Both the position numbers and the translations under genes were made by a program. A stretch of 64,000 nt of DNA from Hemicordylus capensis. Taxonomy: Eukaryota; Chordata; Lepidosauria; Squamata; Cordylidae. A model generated the notes under the pieces. It had not been told where the DNA came from. It made no database searches and saw nothing but the letters and a program-made list of their open reading frames with translations. Positions 21,219-31,579 of this stretch are shown here, in pieces. Position 1 is the first letter of the stretch. Each line of letters begins with the position of its first letter. The DNA lies in assembly GCF_027244095.1 (NCBI RefSeq), contig NC_069662.1:11744501-11808500 (forward strand), given 5' to 3'.

Positions 21219-22261
21219 TTATACAACTGGTAATAGTGACACTGAATTAAGTTTTGGCTTGCATGGAAGGCAGTTTCTTTTGTGTCTCCAAGAGGCTATC
21301 TCCCCTGCTGGAATGGTGGGAATCTCAGCAGAAACGTGTCCAGAACATCTTATCAACAGCCTTCCAATGGCAGTTTTCATCTGCTTGTTCTTCAGAGCAT
21401 AGATGGTGGGGTTTAGCAAGGGGGTGATGGTGGTGTAGAAGATGGAGAGCACTTTATCAATGGTAGCGTAGGTATAGGGGCGCAGGTAGATAAATATACA
21501 GGGCCCGAAGAACATGGTGACCACTAAGAGGTGAGAAGTACATGTGGAGACAGCCTTGGAGGTTCCTTCAGAGGGAGCCCGGGAGTAGACTGCAGAGAGA
21601 ATGAGTCCATAGGAGATAAGTAAAGTGATGAAACACACCAGTGACAAGATGCCACTGTTGGCCATCATCATGACCTCCAGGGGATAGATATCAACACAAG
21701 CCAACTTGATGACCAAGGGAATGTCACAGAAGAAGCTATTCACATGGTTTGGCCCACAGAAAGGGATGTTGATGATGAAGCCCAACTGCACACTGGTGTG
21801 GAGGAGTCCACTGGCCCAGGAGGCCAGCACAAACCCCACACAATGGTTCCGGCTCATGAGTGAGGAGTAGTGGAGAGGATGACAGATGGCCACATATCGG
21901 TCATAAGCCATAACCATCAGCAGGAGCATCTCACTGCCTCCAAAGAGGTGGACGGAGAAGATTTGTGCCATGCAGCCCTGGAAGGAGATGGCTTGGTGTT
22001 GGGCAAAGAAATCAAAGAGGAACCTGGGGGTGGTAAAAGAGGACATGCAGAGGTCCAAAAACGCCAGATGACTCAGCAGAAAGAACATGGGGGAATCTAA
22101 AAGGCAGTGGTCCTGGGAAATTGCCACGAGGATGAGAAGGTTGCTGAAGAGGGTAGCCACAGGAGGAAGGAGAGCACAAATAAGAAGAGCTTGATTTCCT
22201 GGGACTGGGAGAGGCCTAGGAGCACAAACTCGGTCACCACAGTCCTGTTTTCCCACGCCAT
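21219..22261 (-). pseudogene. OR2: olfactory receptor with one frame break in TM1
   Basis: The N terminus MAWENRTVVTEFVLLGLSQS and the first half of TM1 lie in one frame from 22261. The rest, from VATLFSNLLILVAIS onward, lies in a second frame, so one small indel (not a multiple of three) falls near 22150-22170. After it the receptor is open to the stop at 21219, with SPMFFLLSHLAFLD, MAYDRYVAICHPLHY, LPFCGPN-like IPFCGPN, FFCDIPLVIKLAC, KAVSTCTSHL and LLNPTIYALKN. The C-terminal tail is some 45 residues longer than usual. A splice acceptor (CTGACAG) sits 7 to 8 bases before the ATG, behind a CTG/TTG-rich tract. The second frame also has an ATG further upstream (22361) but its leader is not OR-like. 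It is probably a recent or segregating pseudogene; a sequencing or assembly error in one base is the alternative. Confidence 0.8.
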
Positions 22262-22274
22262 TTGCTTGCCTGTC

Positions 22275-23230
22275 AGCAGCAGCAGCAATAACAACAACAG
22301 CAACAAAAACCTGGAGGGGAGAAAGGAGAGAGTAATGAGATACTTCCCTCATGGCAGCCACACAGTTTATCTAAACAAAGCCTCTTTATCTCTGTATCAG
22401 GCACTGACAATGACAGATGATGTTCCCAAAGCTAGTGGTGTCCACCTCACACGGGCTTTTTGGAACAACATTGTGGGTACTGCATTCTCAGGTTTGTCTT
22501 CACCTCCCAAAGGAACCACTCATCCTCCCAAATACAGCTATCTGTTCTTAGTGACATCTAGCAAAGTCTAATCTTCTCTGTAAATGGGAATATAACTGAG
22601 CAGATGTTACAAGAATAATGTTGCTTGGGGAAAGTGAAGAGATGGTCACGTCTCTATGTTTTTGTGTAGCTCGGTAGTTTGGTGGGGAACTTTGTGTACT
22701 TTCAAAATGGGAAATTTGCCTGCTCTGCTTACAGCAAAAGTGGAATGTACTTTGAATCGCACTCACTTTCAGGATGGAAGAGAATATAGCCAGCGCTTTT
22801 TCCTGGGGCAAGTATTTGCAAAGAGAAAACAGTTCCTGGATTTGTTTTAGGAGCTTGTTCAGAGCACAGAAGCATATTCAGGTAGCCTCTATGTTGCTGT
22901 ATGTACAGGAGAAGGAGGACATCATGATAGATTTAAAAACTGTCCCGTTCCCCACTTCTGAGTGATAAGACCTAGGGTTTACACTAACTGTTTTGTCCCC
23001 AAACCCTACTTAGCAAAACTGGTCTGAGCTGCCTCCCACCCTTCAAATATAACACTGTAGGAAGATAGCCAAGCCACTGATTCTGCCTCAGGTCCCCAAA
23101 GAGAGCAGGTTTATGCCAAGGATGCATCAGCTCCAGACAAAACACAGTGCTTCTTCTTTGTCAGATTCTCTCTAGCTGTCTGTGGTTAATCACAATTTGG
23201 ATTGGGGCCCTGGTGCAGGTGCAAATGGTT
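22275..23230. other. No gene recognised (OR2 intron)
   Basis: CAG/AAC repeats at 22272-22310, then unique-looking sequence with no protein domain. Confidence 0.5.
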
Positions 23231-23254
23231 ACGAGTAGTCCAGTGTAAATCACT

Positions 23255-23256
<2 letters not shown>

Positions 23257-23298
<42 letters not shown>

Positions 23299-23325
23299 AC
23301 CACCACCACCACCACCACCACCACT
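23257..23325 (+). repeat. (CA)n-(CAC)n microsatellite
   Basis: About 20 CA units run straight into about 9 CAC units. Confidence 0.95.
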
Positions 23326-23329
23326 GCAA

Positions 23330-23670
23330 AAAGATCACACACTTCCCCATACATTGCCACAAGTTTAATATATTTATCCCCCAAGCAGCAGGTTTTGTAT
23401 CTCAAATTCCAGGGGCTATCTACTCTATAAAGCAACTGAGATCGGAATGCTGATTTTTCTGGAATTTGGAGAATGCAGTTATTCCCCACAGCTTGACACT
23501 ATCTATTTCTGAAGTAATTGGCAGCATTTCCATTAGTCTGCCTGTTGGCTAATGCCTGAAACACTCTTAAGGGTCAAAGCCATCTTCTGTCATCTCGGAG
23601 TACACTTATGCCTGCCTGCCTTTGTAACACACCATTGTCTCTGATGGTCATATGGTGGCTGCATGCAGTA
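23330..23670. other. No gene recognised (OR2 intron)
   Basis: Nothing identified. Confidence 0.5.
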
Positions 23671-23674
23671 TTAC

Positions 23675-23990
23675 AATCATATTTTGAGAGGAGAGCTGGT
23701 CTGGTGGTAGCAAGCATGACTTGTCCCCTTAGCTAAGCAGGGTCTGCCCTGGTTGTATCTGAATGGGAGACTAGAAGTGTGAGCACTGCAAGATATTCCC
23801 TTCATGGGATGGAGCCGCTCTGGGAAGAGCAGAAGGTTCCAAGTTCCCTCCCTGGCTTCTCCAAGATAGGGCTGAGAGAGATTCCTGCCTGCAAGCTTGG
23901 AGAAGCCGCTGCCAGTCTGTGAAGACAATACTGAGCTAGATAGACCAATGGTCTGACTCAGTATATGGCAGTTTCCTATGTTTCCTATAT
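23675..23990 (+). repeat. Chimeric SINE with 5S rRNA-like head (family S, type 2)
   Basis: Best copy in plus orientation. TGGTAGCAAGCATG near 23705 is tRNA A-box-like; then AGCTAAGCAGGGTC (23731-23744), GCCCTGGTT and GAATGGGAGAC (23761-23771) match vertebrate 5S rRNA almost base for base. The body AGACAATACTGAGCTAGATA to CAGTTTCCTATGTTTCCTAT is shared with type 1. Confidence 0.88.
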
Positions 23991-24214
23991 TGTAAGCATG
24001 TGGAACAGTCTCCCCACTGCTTGTGATTCTGTCCTATCTGTGAGTGGTCCAGCAACGCAAATGCTTTCCATTGTGCCATAGCAACACCATATGGGGCACG
24101 GCTTTTAGAGAGAGAAGGTAAGGAAGGAAGGCAGGGAGAGACAACCAGAGAGCTACTTTTGGTTAGTCTGCAATACATCACATCTCTCACAAGCTCAGAG
24201 AACTTTTTTTTTTG

Positions 24215-24485
24215 TTTTGTTCATTCATTCATTCATTCGATTTCTATACTGCCCTTCCAAAAATGGCTCAGGGTGGTTTACACAGAGAAATAATAAATAA
24301 ATAAGATGGCTCCCTGTCCCCAAAGGGCTCACAATCTAAAATAAAACCATAAGATAGTCACCAGCAGCAGTCACTGGAGGTTCTGTGCTAGGGGTGGATA
24401 GGGCCAGTTACTCTCCCCCTGCTAAATAAAGAGAATCACCACGTTAAAAACGTGCCTCTTTGCCAAGTTAGCAGGGGTTAACTGC
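24215..24485 (-). repeat. Repeat family T (reverse)
   Basis: (ATTC)n start, then AAAATGGCTCAGGGTGGTTT, TGGCTCCCTGTCCCCAAAGG, CTAAATAAAGAGAATCACCA. Confidence 0.8.
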
Positions 24486-24489
24486 TAAC

Positions 24490-25100
24490 AGATAACAGCA
24501 GGGGTTGTTGAAAATGAAAGCGATCTTTGCGTAAGAGAAAGAAATGAGCTCAATCTTTGCGTAAGAGAAAGAAATGAGCTCGTGTGTGCCTCATGGCAAA
24601 ATTTAACACTTGGTTTAAATTTAACAGTTGGCTTATTGTAAGCCCCTCTGAGCAGCAGTGTGAGGGGGCGGGATATAAATATTCCAAGTAAATAAATAGG
24701 TTAAAAAAAACACTACAATACAATACAATACAATACAATACAATACAATAGAAATACATAAGTAAACATGACCCCAACTGATTTTTCAGCTACCTGCAAA
24801 CTCCAGCAGAAGTGCGTCAAGGTATCCTGGAGCAACCTCTTTGCAAATTCAGCTGAAAGCTGAGCATCAGAATGGAACCGCTTTATATTGGCACATCTTC
24901 TGCCTACACATGGTGTGCAGATGGAGATGATATATCTGCTCACTGGGCGGGTTGAATGGAGGAAGCAGCAAATCAAGACAGAAAGAAGTGGGGGAAAAAT
25001 CCACTGTTCATTGGAGGGGGCAGCGTTAGCTGGTGCTTTATCTACTCCGAGGGGGTAAATGTCATTACATTACTTTACATTAAATGTTTTTACATTATAA
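24490..25100. other. No gene; tandem and (ACAAT)n repeats
   Basis: A direct repeat GCGTAAGAGAAAGAAATGAG occurs at about 24530 and 24560, and (ACAAT)n at 24714-24750. A SINE-tail-like GGGGGCGGGATATAAATATT lies at 24663. Confidence 0.6.
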
Positions 25101-25117
25101 ACATTAGATGTTTTAAA

Positions 25118-25200
25118 TGTAAACCACCCTGAGCCATTTTTGGAAGGGCAGCATAGAAATCGAATAAAAACGAATGAATTAATGAATTAATGAAAAAAAA
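25118..25200 (+). repeat. Repeat family T, 3' end
   Basis: AAACCACCCTGAGCCATTTT and an A-rich tail. Confidence 0.7.
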
Positions 25201-25790
25201 ATATTGCCACTAGGGTAAGGTATCTTCAAGGGTGTGTGTGTGTGTGTGTTTGTTTTCTGGATTACTTTTATCAATAGTTAGCAGGGATGCCAAAAATAAG
25301 GAAGAAACAGCAGTGATTTTTGTTTCTGAATGGGTGATTCCGCATCCCCCACCATAAAAATAACCTCAAACTTTACTGGTCAGGAAGGAAGGAGGGAGGG
25401 AAGGAGGGAGAGAGGGGGAAAAGGAAGGAGGGAGAGAGGGAAGAAAGGAAGGAAGGAAGGTTGCATAGGATAATAAATGGCTGACAAGATTAGGTAGAAA
25501 ACAGAGAGACAGAGAAGCATGACACTATAATATATATATAGAGAGAAGACAACGGTTGGTTTAGAAGATGGATGGGTGGACGCAGGTAGTGAGATTCCTT
25601 GAGGCAGGACTTATTGAGGCTCTACCTGGGAAAGGTGAATCTCAAGGGCTCAGCCTTGGCACCTCTGAAAATAATAATTAACCTCTGAACATGTAGAGAA
25701 AGAAACACTCAATTCTTGTAATTTATCTGCAGAAAGGAGCAGGGGGAAATCCACATTCCCTTCTTCTATATAAAGCATAAAGTACTTTTC
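25201..25790. other. No gene; GGAA-rich low complexity
   Basis: GGAAGGAGGGAG-type repeats at 25381-25461. Otherwise unassigned OR2 intron. Confidence 0.5.
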
Positions 25791-25814
25791 CCTCTTCACA
25801 GAAAGAGCCCCTCA

Positions 25815-25925
25815 CACTGCCTTGCCTTGCTCTGTGGAGATCGCCATAGGACCCCAGAGAGTCACGGCAGAGACACCCTACTTCTCTTCTTCTCAAGGGA
25901 CCTCATTAAAAAGTTAGCACTGTAG
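25815..25925 (-). promoter_or_regulatory. Predicted promoter core of OR2
   Basis: Plus strand CTCAAGGGACCTCATTAAAA at about 25893-25912 is the best EBF-like match of the set (CAAGGGA) next to the AT-rich site. A donor is less clear here: GTGTGAGG at about 25814 is the best candidate, only 90 bases from the core. Distance to the OR2 acceptor is about 3.5 kb. Confidence 0.45.
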
Positions 25926-25998
25926 GTCACAGGCAGTGCAGATGACCTCTGGGGTGGGAGGGGAGACAGAGAGCCCGCAGTCGTCCTCAATGTGGATC

Positions 25999-26402
25999 CA
26001 GGGGCGTAGCAAGGTTGGCGTGGGCCCAGAGACAAGTTTTTAAAATGCGCCCCCCCCCCAAAGCTCAGCTCATGAAGTAAAGAAATCTTAAATGAGGCTG
26101 AATAGTGGTAACAAAAAGCATACCTATGGGTCAGAATAAAACATCATCCTAAATTATTTTTTTAAAGGTTTTATAAATTGTGGACGATGCAAGTCATTTA
26201 ATGGTACTAGAGAAAGACATGCTGTTCTGGTAGCTCCAGGTCTTAACATTCACATCAATTTTGGGAGGATGAATACAACTGAAGGAAGCCCGGGCGGGTG
26301 CGCGGCTGGGGGAGTCAGTCATGTGACTTGCCTATGGGGCCCCCCAAGGCAGAGGGCCCCCAGACAACTGTCTACTCTGGCCCTATTATAGTTACGCCCC
26401 TG
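25999..26402. mobile_element. hAT-type element, family K
   Basis: 404 bp; ends CAGGGGCGTAGCAAGGTTGG and TATAGTTACGCCCCTG; exact 8-base duplication TGTGGATC (25991-25998, 26403-26410). Inserted just upstream of the OR2 promoter module. Confidence 0.92.
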
Positions 26403-26410
26403 TGTGGATC

Positions 26411-27055
26411 CCAGTTCAATAGGAATGTATTAGCAGAATAAGCCACATAAGTGCTATCTAACGGTGCTTCCAGTTTTAGAGCATAAGGGAGGCACCCAGA
26501 AGATTCACCACCAGCAAGTCGCGTGGAGTATGTATTGGTCCCTATATCGAAATCTGCTAGTTCAAGAAGACCACAAGAAGGATCACAGCTTAACCCCTTC
26601 TGGGATTCCTGACTTCTGCAGTGACATACCCCCCACTTCCTTCACTTCCTGGTCAATAAAACAATTCTGAAGTAGATGCATAGGAGACTTGGGACATGGT
26701 CTTGTTTTACTGCTCAGAGTATAGCAGAAGATCCATGTCTTCTCTGTTAGTATCCTTGTAGGGGGGACACTTAAGCAACTTCAGCTCTCATCCCAGGGCA
26801 AAGTTTTGTTGGGACAATGACCCTGGAGAACAGTGGTAGGATCAGAAAACATATATTGAGCAGGGGCACAGGAGGGTGCAAAGTACAATGATTTGGAGGG
26901 TGAACTTTGTCCCACTTGTTAGGTTTCTGAAAGAGCAAGAACAGGACATTTCACCAGAATGCTCTCATCTGAAACATAAATGGAAGTGAGCTCGTGGGAA
27001 GCTGTTCTTCATATTGCAATAAATGTGAGTTTTAGTCATGATTGCTAGACTGGGG
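26411..27055. other. No gene recognised
   Basis: Unique-looking, no domain. Confidence 0.5.
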
Positions 27056-27059
27056 ATTA

Positions 27060-27225
27060 AGAACCTAAGAACAGCCCTGCTGGATCAGGCCCAAGGCCCA
27101 TCTAGTCCAGCATCCTGTTTTGCACAGTGGCCCACCAGATGCCGCTGGAAGCCACAGGCAGGAGTTGAGGGCATGCCCTCTCTCCCACTGTTACTCCCCT
27201 GCAACTGGGGATTCTCATCTTTGGG
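27060..27225 (-). repeat. CR1 LINE 3' end
   Basis: AACCTAAGAACAGCCCTGCT, GGCCCATCTAGTCCAGCATC and CACCAGATGCCGCTGGAAGC. Confidence 0.8.
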
Positions 27226-27300
27226 TCCCTAGATGTGCTGGACTACAACTCTCATCATCCTTTGCACCATTATGGTTGGGGATGATGGCAAATGAAAAAG
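27205..27300. repeat. hAT MITE fragment
   Basis: GGGATTCTCATCTTTGGGTC resembles the arm of the 8482 element; a matching far end is not intact. A second piece (CATGATGGGAGTTGTAATCC to GGTTGGGAACCCC) lies at 27950-28005. Confidence 0.6.
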
Positions 27301-27355
27301 GAGGAAACAACTAAGGCCTCTGGGATAAACTTTATTCCTGGCCCAATGCACTTCA

Positions 27356-27655
27356 TAGGAACATAAGAAGCTGCCTTCTACTGAGTCAGACCATCGGTCC
27401 ATCCAGCTCAGTCTTATCTACACAGTGGTAGCGACTCTCCCAAGTTGCAGGCAGCAGTCTCTCCGGGCCATACCTGGAGATGCCAGGGACTGACCTGGAA
27501 CCTTCTGTTCTTCCACTGAGCTACGACCCTATCCCCTAAGGGCCATGTCTTACAGTGCTCACATGTAGTCTCCCATCTCAATGCAAACCAAGGCAGACCT
27601 TGCTTAGCAAAGGGGACAGTTCATGTGTGCTACCATAAGACAAGCTCTCCTCTCT
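27356..27655 (-). repeat. Chimeric SINE with 5S rRNA-like head (family S, type 2)
   Basis: Body ACATAAGAAGCTGCCTTCTA at left, head with AAGGCAGACCTTGCTTAGCA at right. Confidence 0.8.
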
Positions 27656-28290
27656 GATGGAGGAGGGCAAGGCCTTTATCAAGGGCTCTTGTTCCAATAT
27701 TTCTCAGTGGTCAGAAGAAAAGACGTCCATTGTAGCGAAATTCTAATAAAAAGACCTGGTCTTTGTATTAGAGTTTAGCTAGTAGATGTCTTTTCATACT
27801 CTCTTCTGACCACTGAGAGATATTGGGACAAGCCCTTGATAAAGGCCTTGCTGAAACACATTGGGCCAATCATGAAATTCACCCCAAAGGCATATGAAGT
27901 TTTTCTTCCTTCTTCCTTTTGTTTTGTGCCTCCCTCTTTCCTTTTCTGGGCATGATGGGAGTTGTAATCCAACATCTGGGAATTCAAGGTTGGGAACCCC
28001 TTTGCTAGACCATAGCTCCAGAGGCCCACCTGGAGCTTTCTCCCACAGGGACTTTACCCCAAATCTCCACTGGAAGGGAGGGTGTTTGTTCTTACTGAAG
28101 CCAGATTCCTGCCAAGGTCCGTTTGATGTCTTTGGAAGCACCCCACACACAAATTGGACTTTTTCTTCCATGTTTCACTTCATCCCAATTTATGTGCGAG
28201 TTTTTAAAATCAGAGTTTTTGGAGATAAATCAAAGCAGGCGCTGACACATGTCTTCACATTAACACGATAAGAGCAAGTCACACCTATGA
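27656..28290. other. No gene recognised
   Basis: An inverted pair TCTCAGTGGTCAGAAGA (27700) and TCTTCTGACCACTGAGA (27804), each inside a longer arm with AGGGCTTG and GGACAAGCCC, forms an about 170 bp foldback. Otherwise unassigned. Confidence 0.5.
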
Positions 28291-28294
28291 AATG

Positions 28295-29748
28295 CAAATA
28301 CTGTCAATTTCATGGGATGACCCCTGGTTCTAGTGTTATGCAAAAGAGAGAGAGAGAAATTTCTCTCTATCCACTTTCTCCACACCATGGATGATTTTAT
28401 GGACCTCTGTCATGTCTCCATACAGTCATCTTCTTCCTAACCTAATAGCCCCAGGTGATGTAACCTTGCCACAAAAGGAAGGTGCTCTAGGCCCCTGATA
28501 ATCTTGGTTGCCATCTTCTGCACCTTTTCCAGTTCTACTGTGTCGACACTTTCAACAAGCTGTCCACCATGACCCCAAGATCCTTCTCCTGGTCAGTCAC
28601 CAACAGCTCAGATCCCATCAGCGTATATGTGTAGTTGGGTTTTTTTGCCCCAATATGCACCACTTTACACTTGCCAACACTGAACTGCATTTAACATTTT
28701 CTCACCCACTCACCCATTTTGGAGAGATCCTTTTGGATCTCTTCACAATCTGTTTTTGATTTTACTTCCTGAAAGAGATTGGTATCATTTGCAAATTTGG
28801 CCACCTCTCTGCTTACCCCTACTTCTAGATCATTTATGAATAAATTAAAAAGCACTGGTCCCAGCACAGATCCCTGGGGGACCCCACATCTTACTTCCCT
28901 CCATTGTGAAAACTCTCCATTTATCCCTACTCTCTGTTTCCTGTCCTTCAACCAGTTAGCAATCCACACATGTACTTGTCCCCTTATCCCATGACTGCTA
29001 AGTTTTCTCAGGTGTCTTTGATGAGGAACTTTGTCAAAAGCTTTTGGGAAGTCCGGTATACTATGTCAACCAGATCACCTTTATCCACACAGAAGTCTCC
29101 TTCCCCTTTATAGCTTCCTTAACATTACCTGTTAGCCATGCTGGTATCCTCCTGGTCTTGGTGATACCTTTCCTCCTTTTGGGTATAAAATCTAACTGGG
29201 CTTCTAGTATTGTGCTTTTAAGTGAATTCCATGAATTCTGAAGTGACTCTCTTGATTTTCCTTTTCATTTTAAACCAAACTCCTCATTTGAGAGAAATGT
29301 CCTCTTCTGAAATTCAAAGTGTCTGTGTTAGAGTTTCCTGGTGAGTCGCTCCTCGCATGTATTCTGAATTTGATCACCTTATTGCCACTGTTCCCTAAAG
29401 GGTTGATGAAACTAACATCACGTACCAGTTACTGGGTGCCACTCAGGATTAAGTCCAAGGTCGCCTTCTCTCTGGTTGGTTCCAAGACCAACTGTTCTAG
29501 GGCACAGTCATTCAGCATATCTAGAAATCTTACCTCTTGGTCATGACCTGACTGTGAATTTACCCAGTCTATTTGTGGGTAATTGAAGTCACCCATTATT
29601 ACTGCCACACCTCTCCTTGACGCTTCCCTGATTTCCTTCTGCAACTCCCAGTCACTGTCAGCATTTTGATCCAGAGGGCGATAGCATGTCCCCAGTAGCA
29701 CGTTCCCTTTCAGGCCTTGTATTGTCACCCAATTATGTCAGTTGCTGA
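28295..29748 (-). repeat. CR1 LINE, endonuclease to RT
   Basis: The minus strand reads GNVLLGTCYRPLDQNADSDW, VAVIMGDFNYPQIDW and VRFLDMLNDCALEQLVLEPT (APE endonuclease, 29429-29728), then VHMWIANWLKDRKQRVGING-like text and VPQGSVLGPVLFNLFINDLE with KFANDTN (RT, 28691-28990), continuing to about 28295. The RT catalytic box is FANDT. Truncated at both ends. Confidence 0.88.
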
Positions 29749-29753
29749 GGCTA

Positions 29754-30113
29754 TTCACATGATCAGCTAAAATCGGGCTAGAGAAGCCTAGCCTGATTTT
29801 GGCTGATCGTGGGAGCCACCGGGCTCGCAGGTGAGCCTGGTTGCCTCCCGGTGGTTAACCCGCCTAAGTACCCCTCCCCTAAAACTGGGTTTGTGGAGCG
29901 AGCACTCTGCAAACCCATTTTTAAAAATCATGAGTAGCCGCGGTCGGCCCCCGCTCCCCCCAGCCCCCGCCGGCTCCTTCACGGAGCCAGCAATCGTGTG
30001 GTGGTCGATCGGGCCGCCCAGGGCTCCTGCCCTGCTTGTGTGCAGGGCACGCGGGTTTAGCCCACTCTCCCCACACACTCTTGCAAACCGGGTCTCACTG
30101 ATTGTGAGACCCA
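29754..30113 (+). mobile_element. MITE family G, about 0.36 kb
   Basis: Left end GAGGCTATTCACATGATCAG, right end (reverse complement) GAGCTGGGTCTCACAATCAG; apparent 3-base duplication GCT. Internal inverted CGGGCTAG/CTAGCCTGAT and CGGGCTCGCAGGTGAGCCTG motifs. Shares its first 200 bases with 7223-7409. Confidence 0.7.
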
Positions 30114-30236
30114 GCTCGCTATCTCTTTCTTGCTGTATTCTCTACAAAGTAGGAGAGGAGATATTATTGGCATTTTTATCCTACCTTCCAGTAGGCTTAT
30201 GAGATCACCTGGCATTCTGTGTGTCCATATTTGTGT

Positions 30237-31325
30237 CCCTGCCATGAACTTTGCAATGCCTGGATCAATTTGAACCAAATCAGGTTCAGTTGTAGGAACA
30301 CATAGGGATGCCCCAATGGCATCATTTGTGATGATGTCACCCACTGCATTCAAGATGGTGGCTGTGTAAATGTTTGAGGCACAAGTGGGCTAACTTGTAG
30401 ACCATCTAACCAATTTGAATCAGATTATGTACAGTTGTAGTAAGTGATATATAGGGACACCTCAATGGCATAATATCTGATGATGTCATACACCCTGATT
30501 CAAGATGGCGGACGCGTAAACTTTTGAGGAGCAATTGGGCTAACTTGTGGAGTGTCTAACTGATTTGAACCAAATTTGCTCCTGCTGTAGGGACACATAA
30601 GGATGCCCCAATGGCATAGTCAGTGATGATGTCATCCACCCCAATTCAATATGTAGAATGTGCAAACATTTGTGTTGCAAGTGGGCTAACTTGTGAACCA
30701 CCTAACCAATTTGAACCAAATATACTACAGCAGCAGGAACACACAGGGATGTCCCAATGGCATAGTTTGTTATGATGTCATCCATCCCAATTCAACATGG
30801 CAGGTGCACGAACCTTTGAGGTATACATAGGCTAACTTGTGGACTATTTAACCAATTTGAACTGAATTAGGAACAGTTGCAGTGAGTGACACACAGGGAC
30901 ACCTCAATGGCATAATATGGGATGATGTCCTCCACCCCAATTCAAGATGGCAGATGCATAAACTTTTGAGGTGTAAGTGGGCTAACTTAACTGCCTAACT
31001 GTTTTGAACTAAACATGCTACAGCTGTAGGAACACATAGGGATGCCCCAGTGGCATAGTTTGTGATGATATCATCCACCCCAATCCAAGATGGTGGATGT
31101 ATAAACATTTGAGGCACAAGTGGGTTAACTTGTGGACCGTCTAACCGATTTGAATCAAATTAGGTACAGTTGTAGTGAGTGACACGTAGCGACACTTCAG
31201 TGGTGTAGTCTGTGATGATATAATCCAAGATGGCAGGTGTGTGAATGTTTGAGGTGCAAGAAGTCTAACTTGTGGACCACCTAAATGATTTGAACTCAAT
31301 TTAGTCCAGTTGTAGGGACAGTGAA
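30237..31325 (+). repeat. 146 bp tandem satellite, about 7.5 units
   Basis: Anchor ATTTGAAYCAAAT occurs at 30268, 30413, 30563, 30709, 30855, 31002, 31148 and 31288, spacing 140-150, mode 146. Each unit has GTGGGCTAACTTGTGGAC, AGGGATGCCCCAATGGCATA, GTGATGATGTCATCCACCCC and TTCAAGATGG. Units alternate between two subtypes (GGAACACATAGGGATGCC and GTGAGTGACACACAGGGACA), so the higher-order period may be near 292. Confidence 0.9.
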
Positions 31326-31579
31326 AGGAAAGTAGGAAGATTAGTTCTTACTAGAATAACTTGTTGTTTTAAATGTACTAATAGAACTTATGACATGTGG
31401 GTTGCTGTGGCTGATGTTAGATCTTTGAGAACAATCTGTGCCCTGGGTGGGGTGGTGAGTTTACCTCACATGATTTTTGCATTGTTTTCCACGCACATTT
31501 TTAAAAGGACCTTTCAATTATTCTCTCCTCTCCCAACACTATTTTCCAGGGATTGTTTAACTATTCCCTCATTGTATGG

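Noticed and set aside
22262-22361. Upstream ATG of the second OR2 frame
   Set aside because: The leader is not OR-like and crosses the acceptor; the true N terminus is in the other frame.
23690-23790. 5S rRNA gene or pseudogene
   Set aside because: Only part of 5S is present and always fused to the same SINE body; six dispersed copies.
30237-31325. CRISPR-like repeat array
   Set aside because: The units are contiguous 146-base repeats without unique spacers, in a vertebrate genome.
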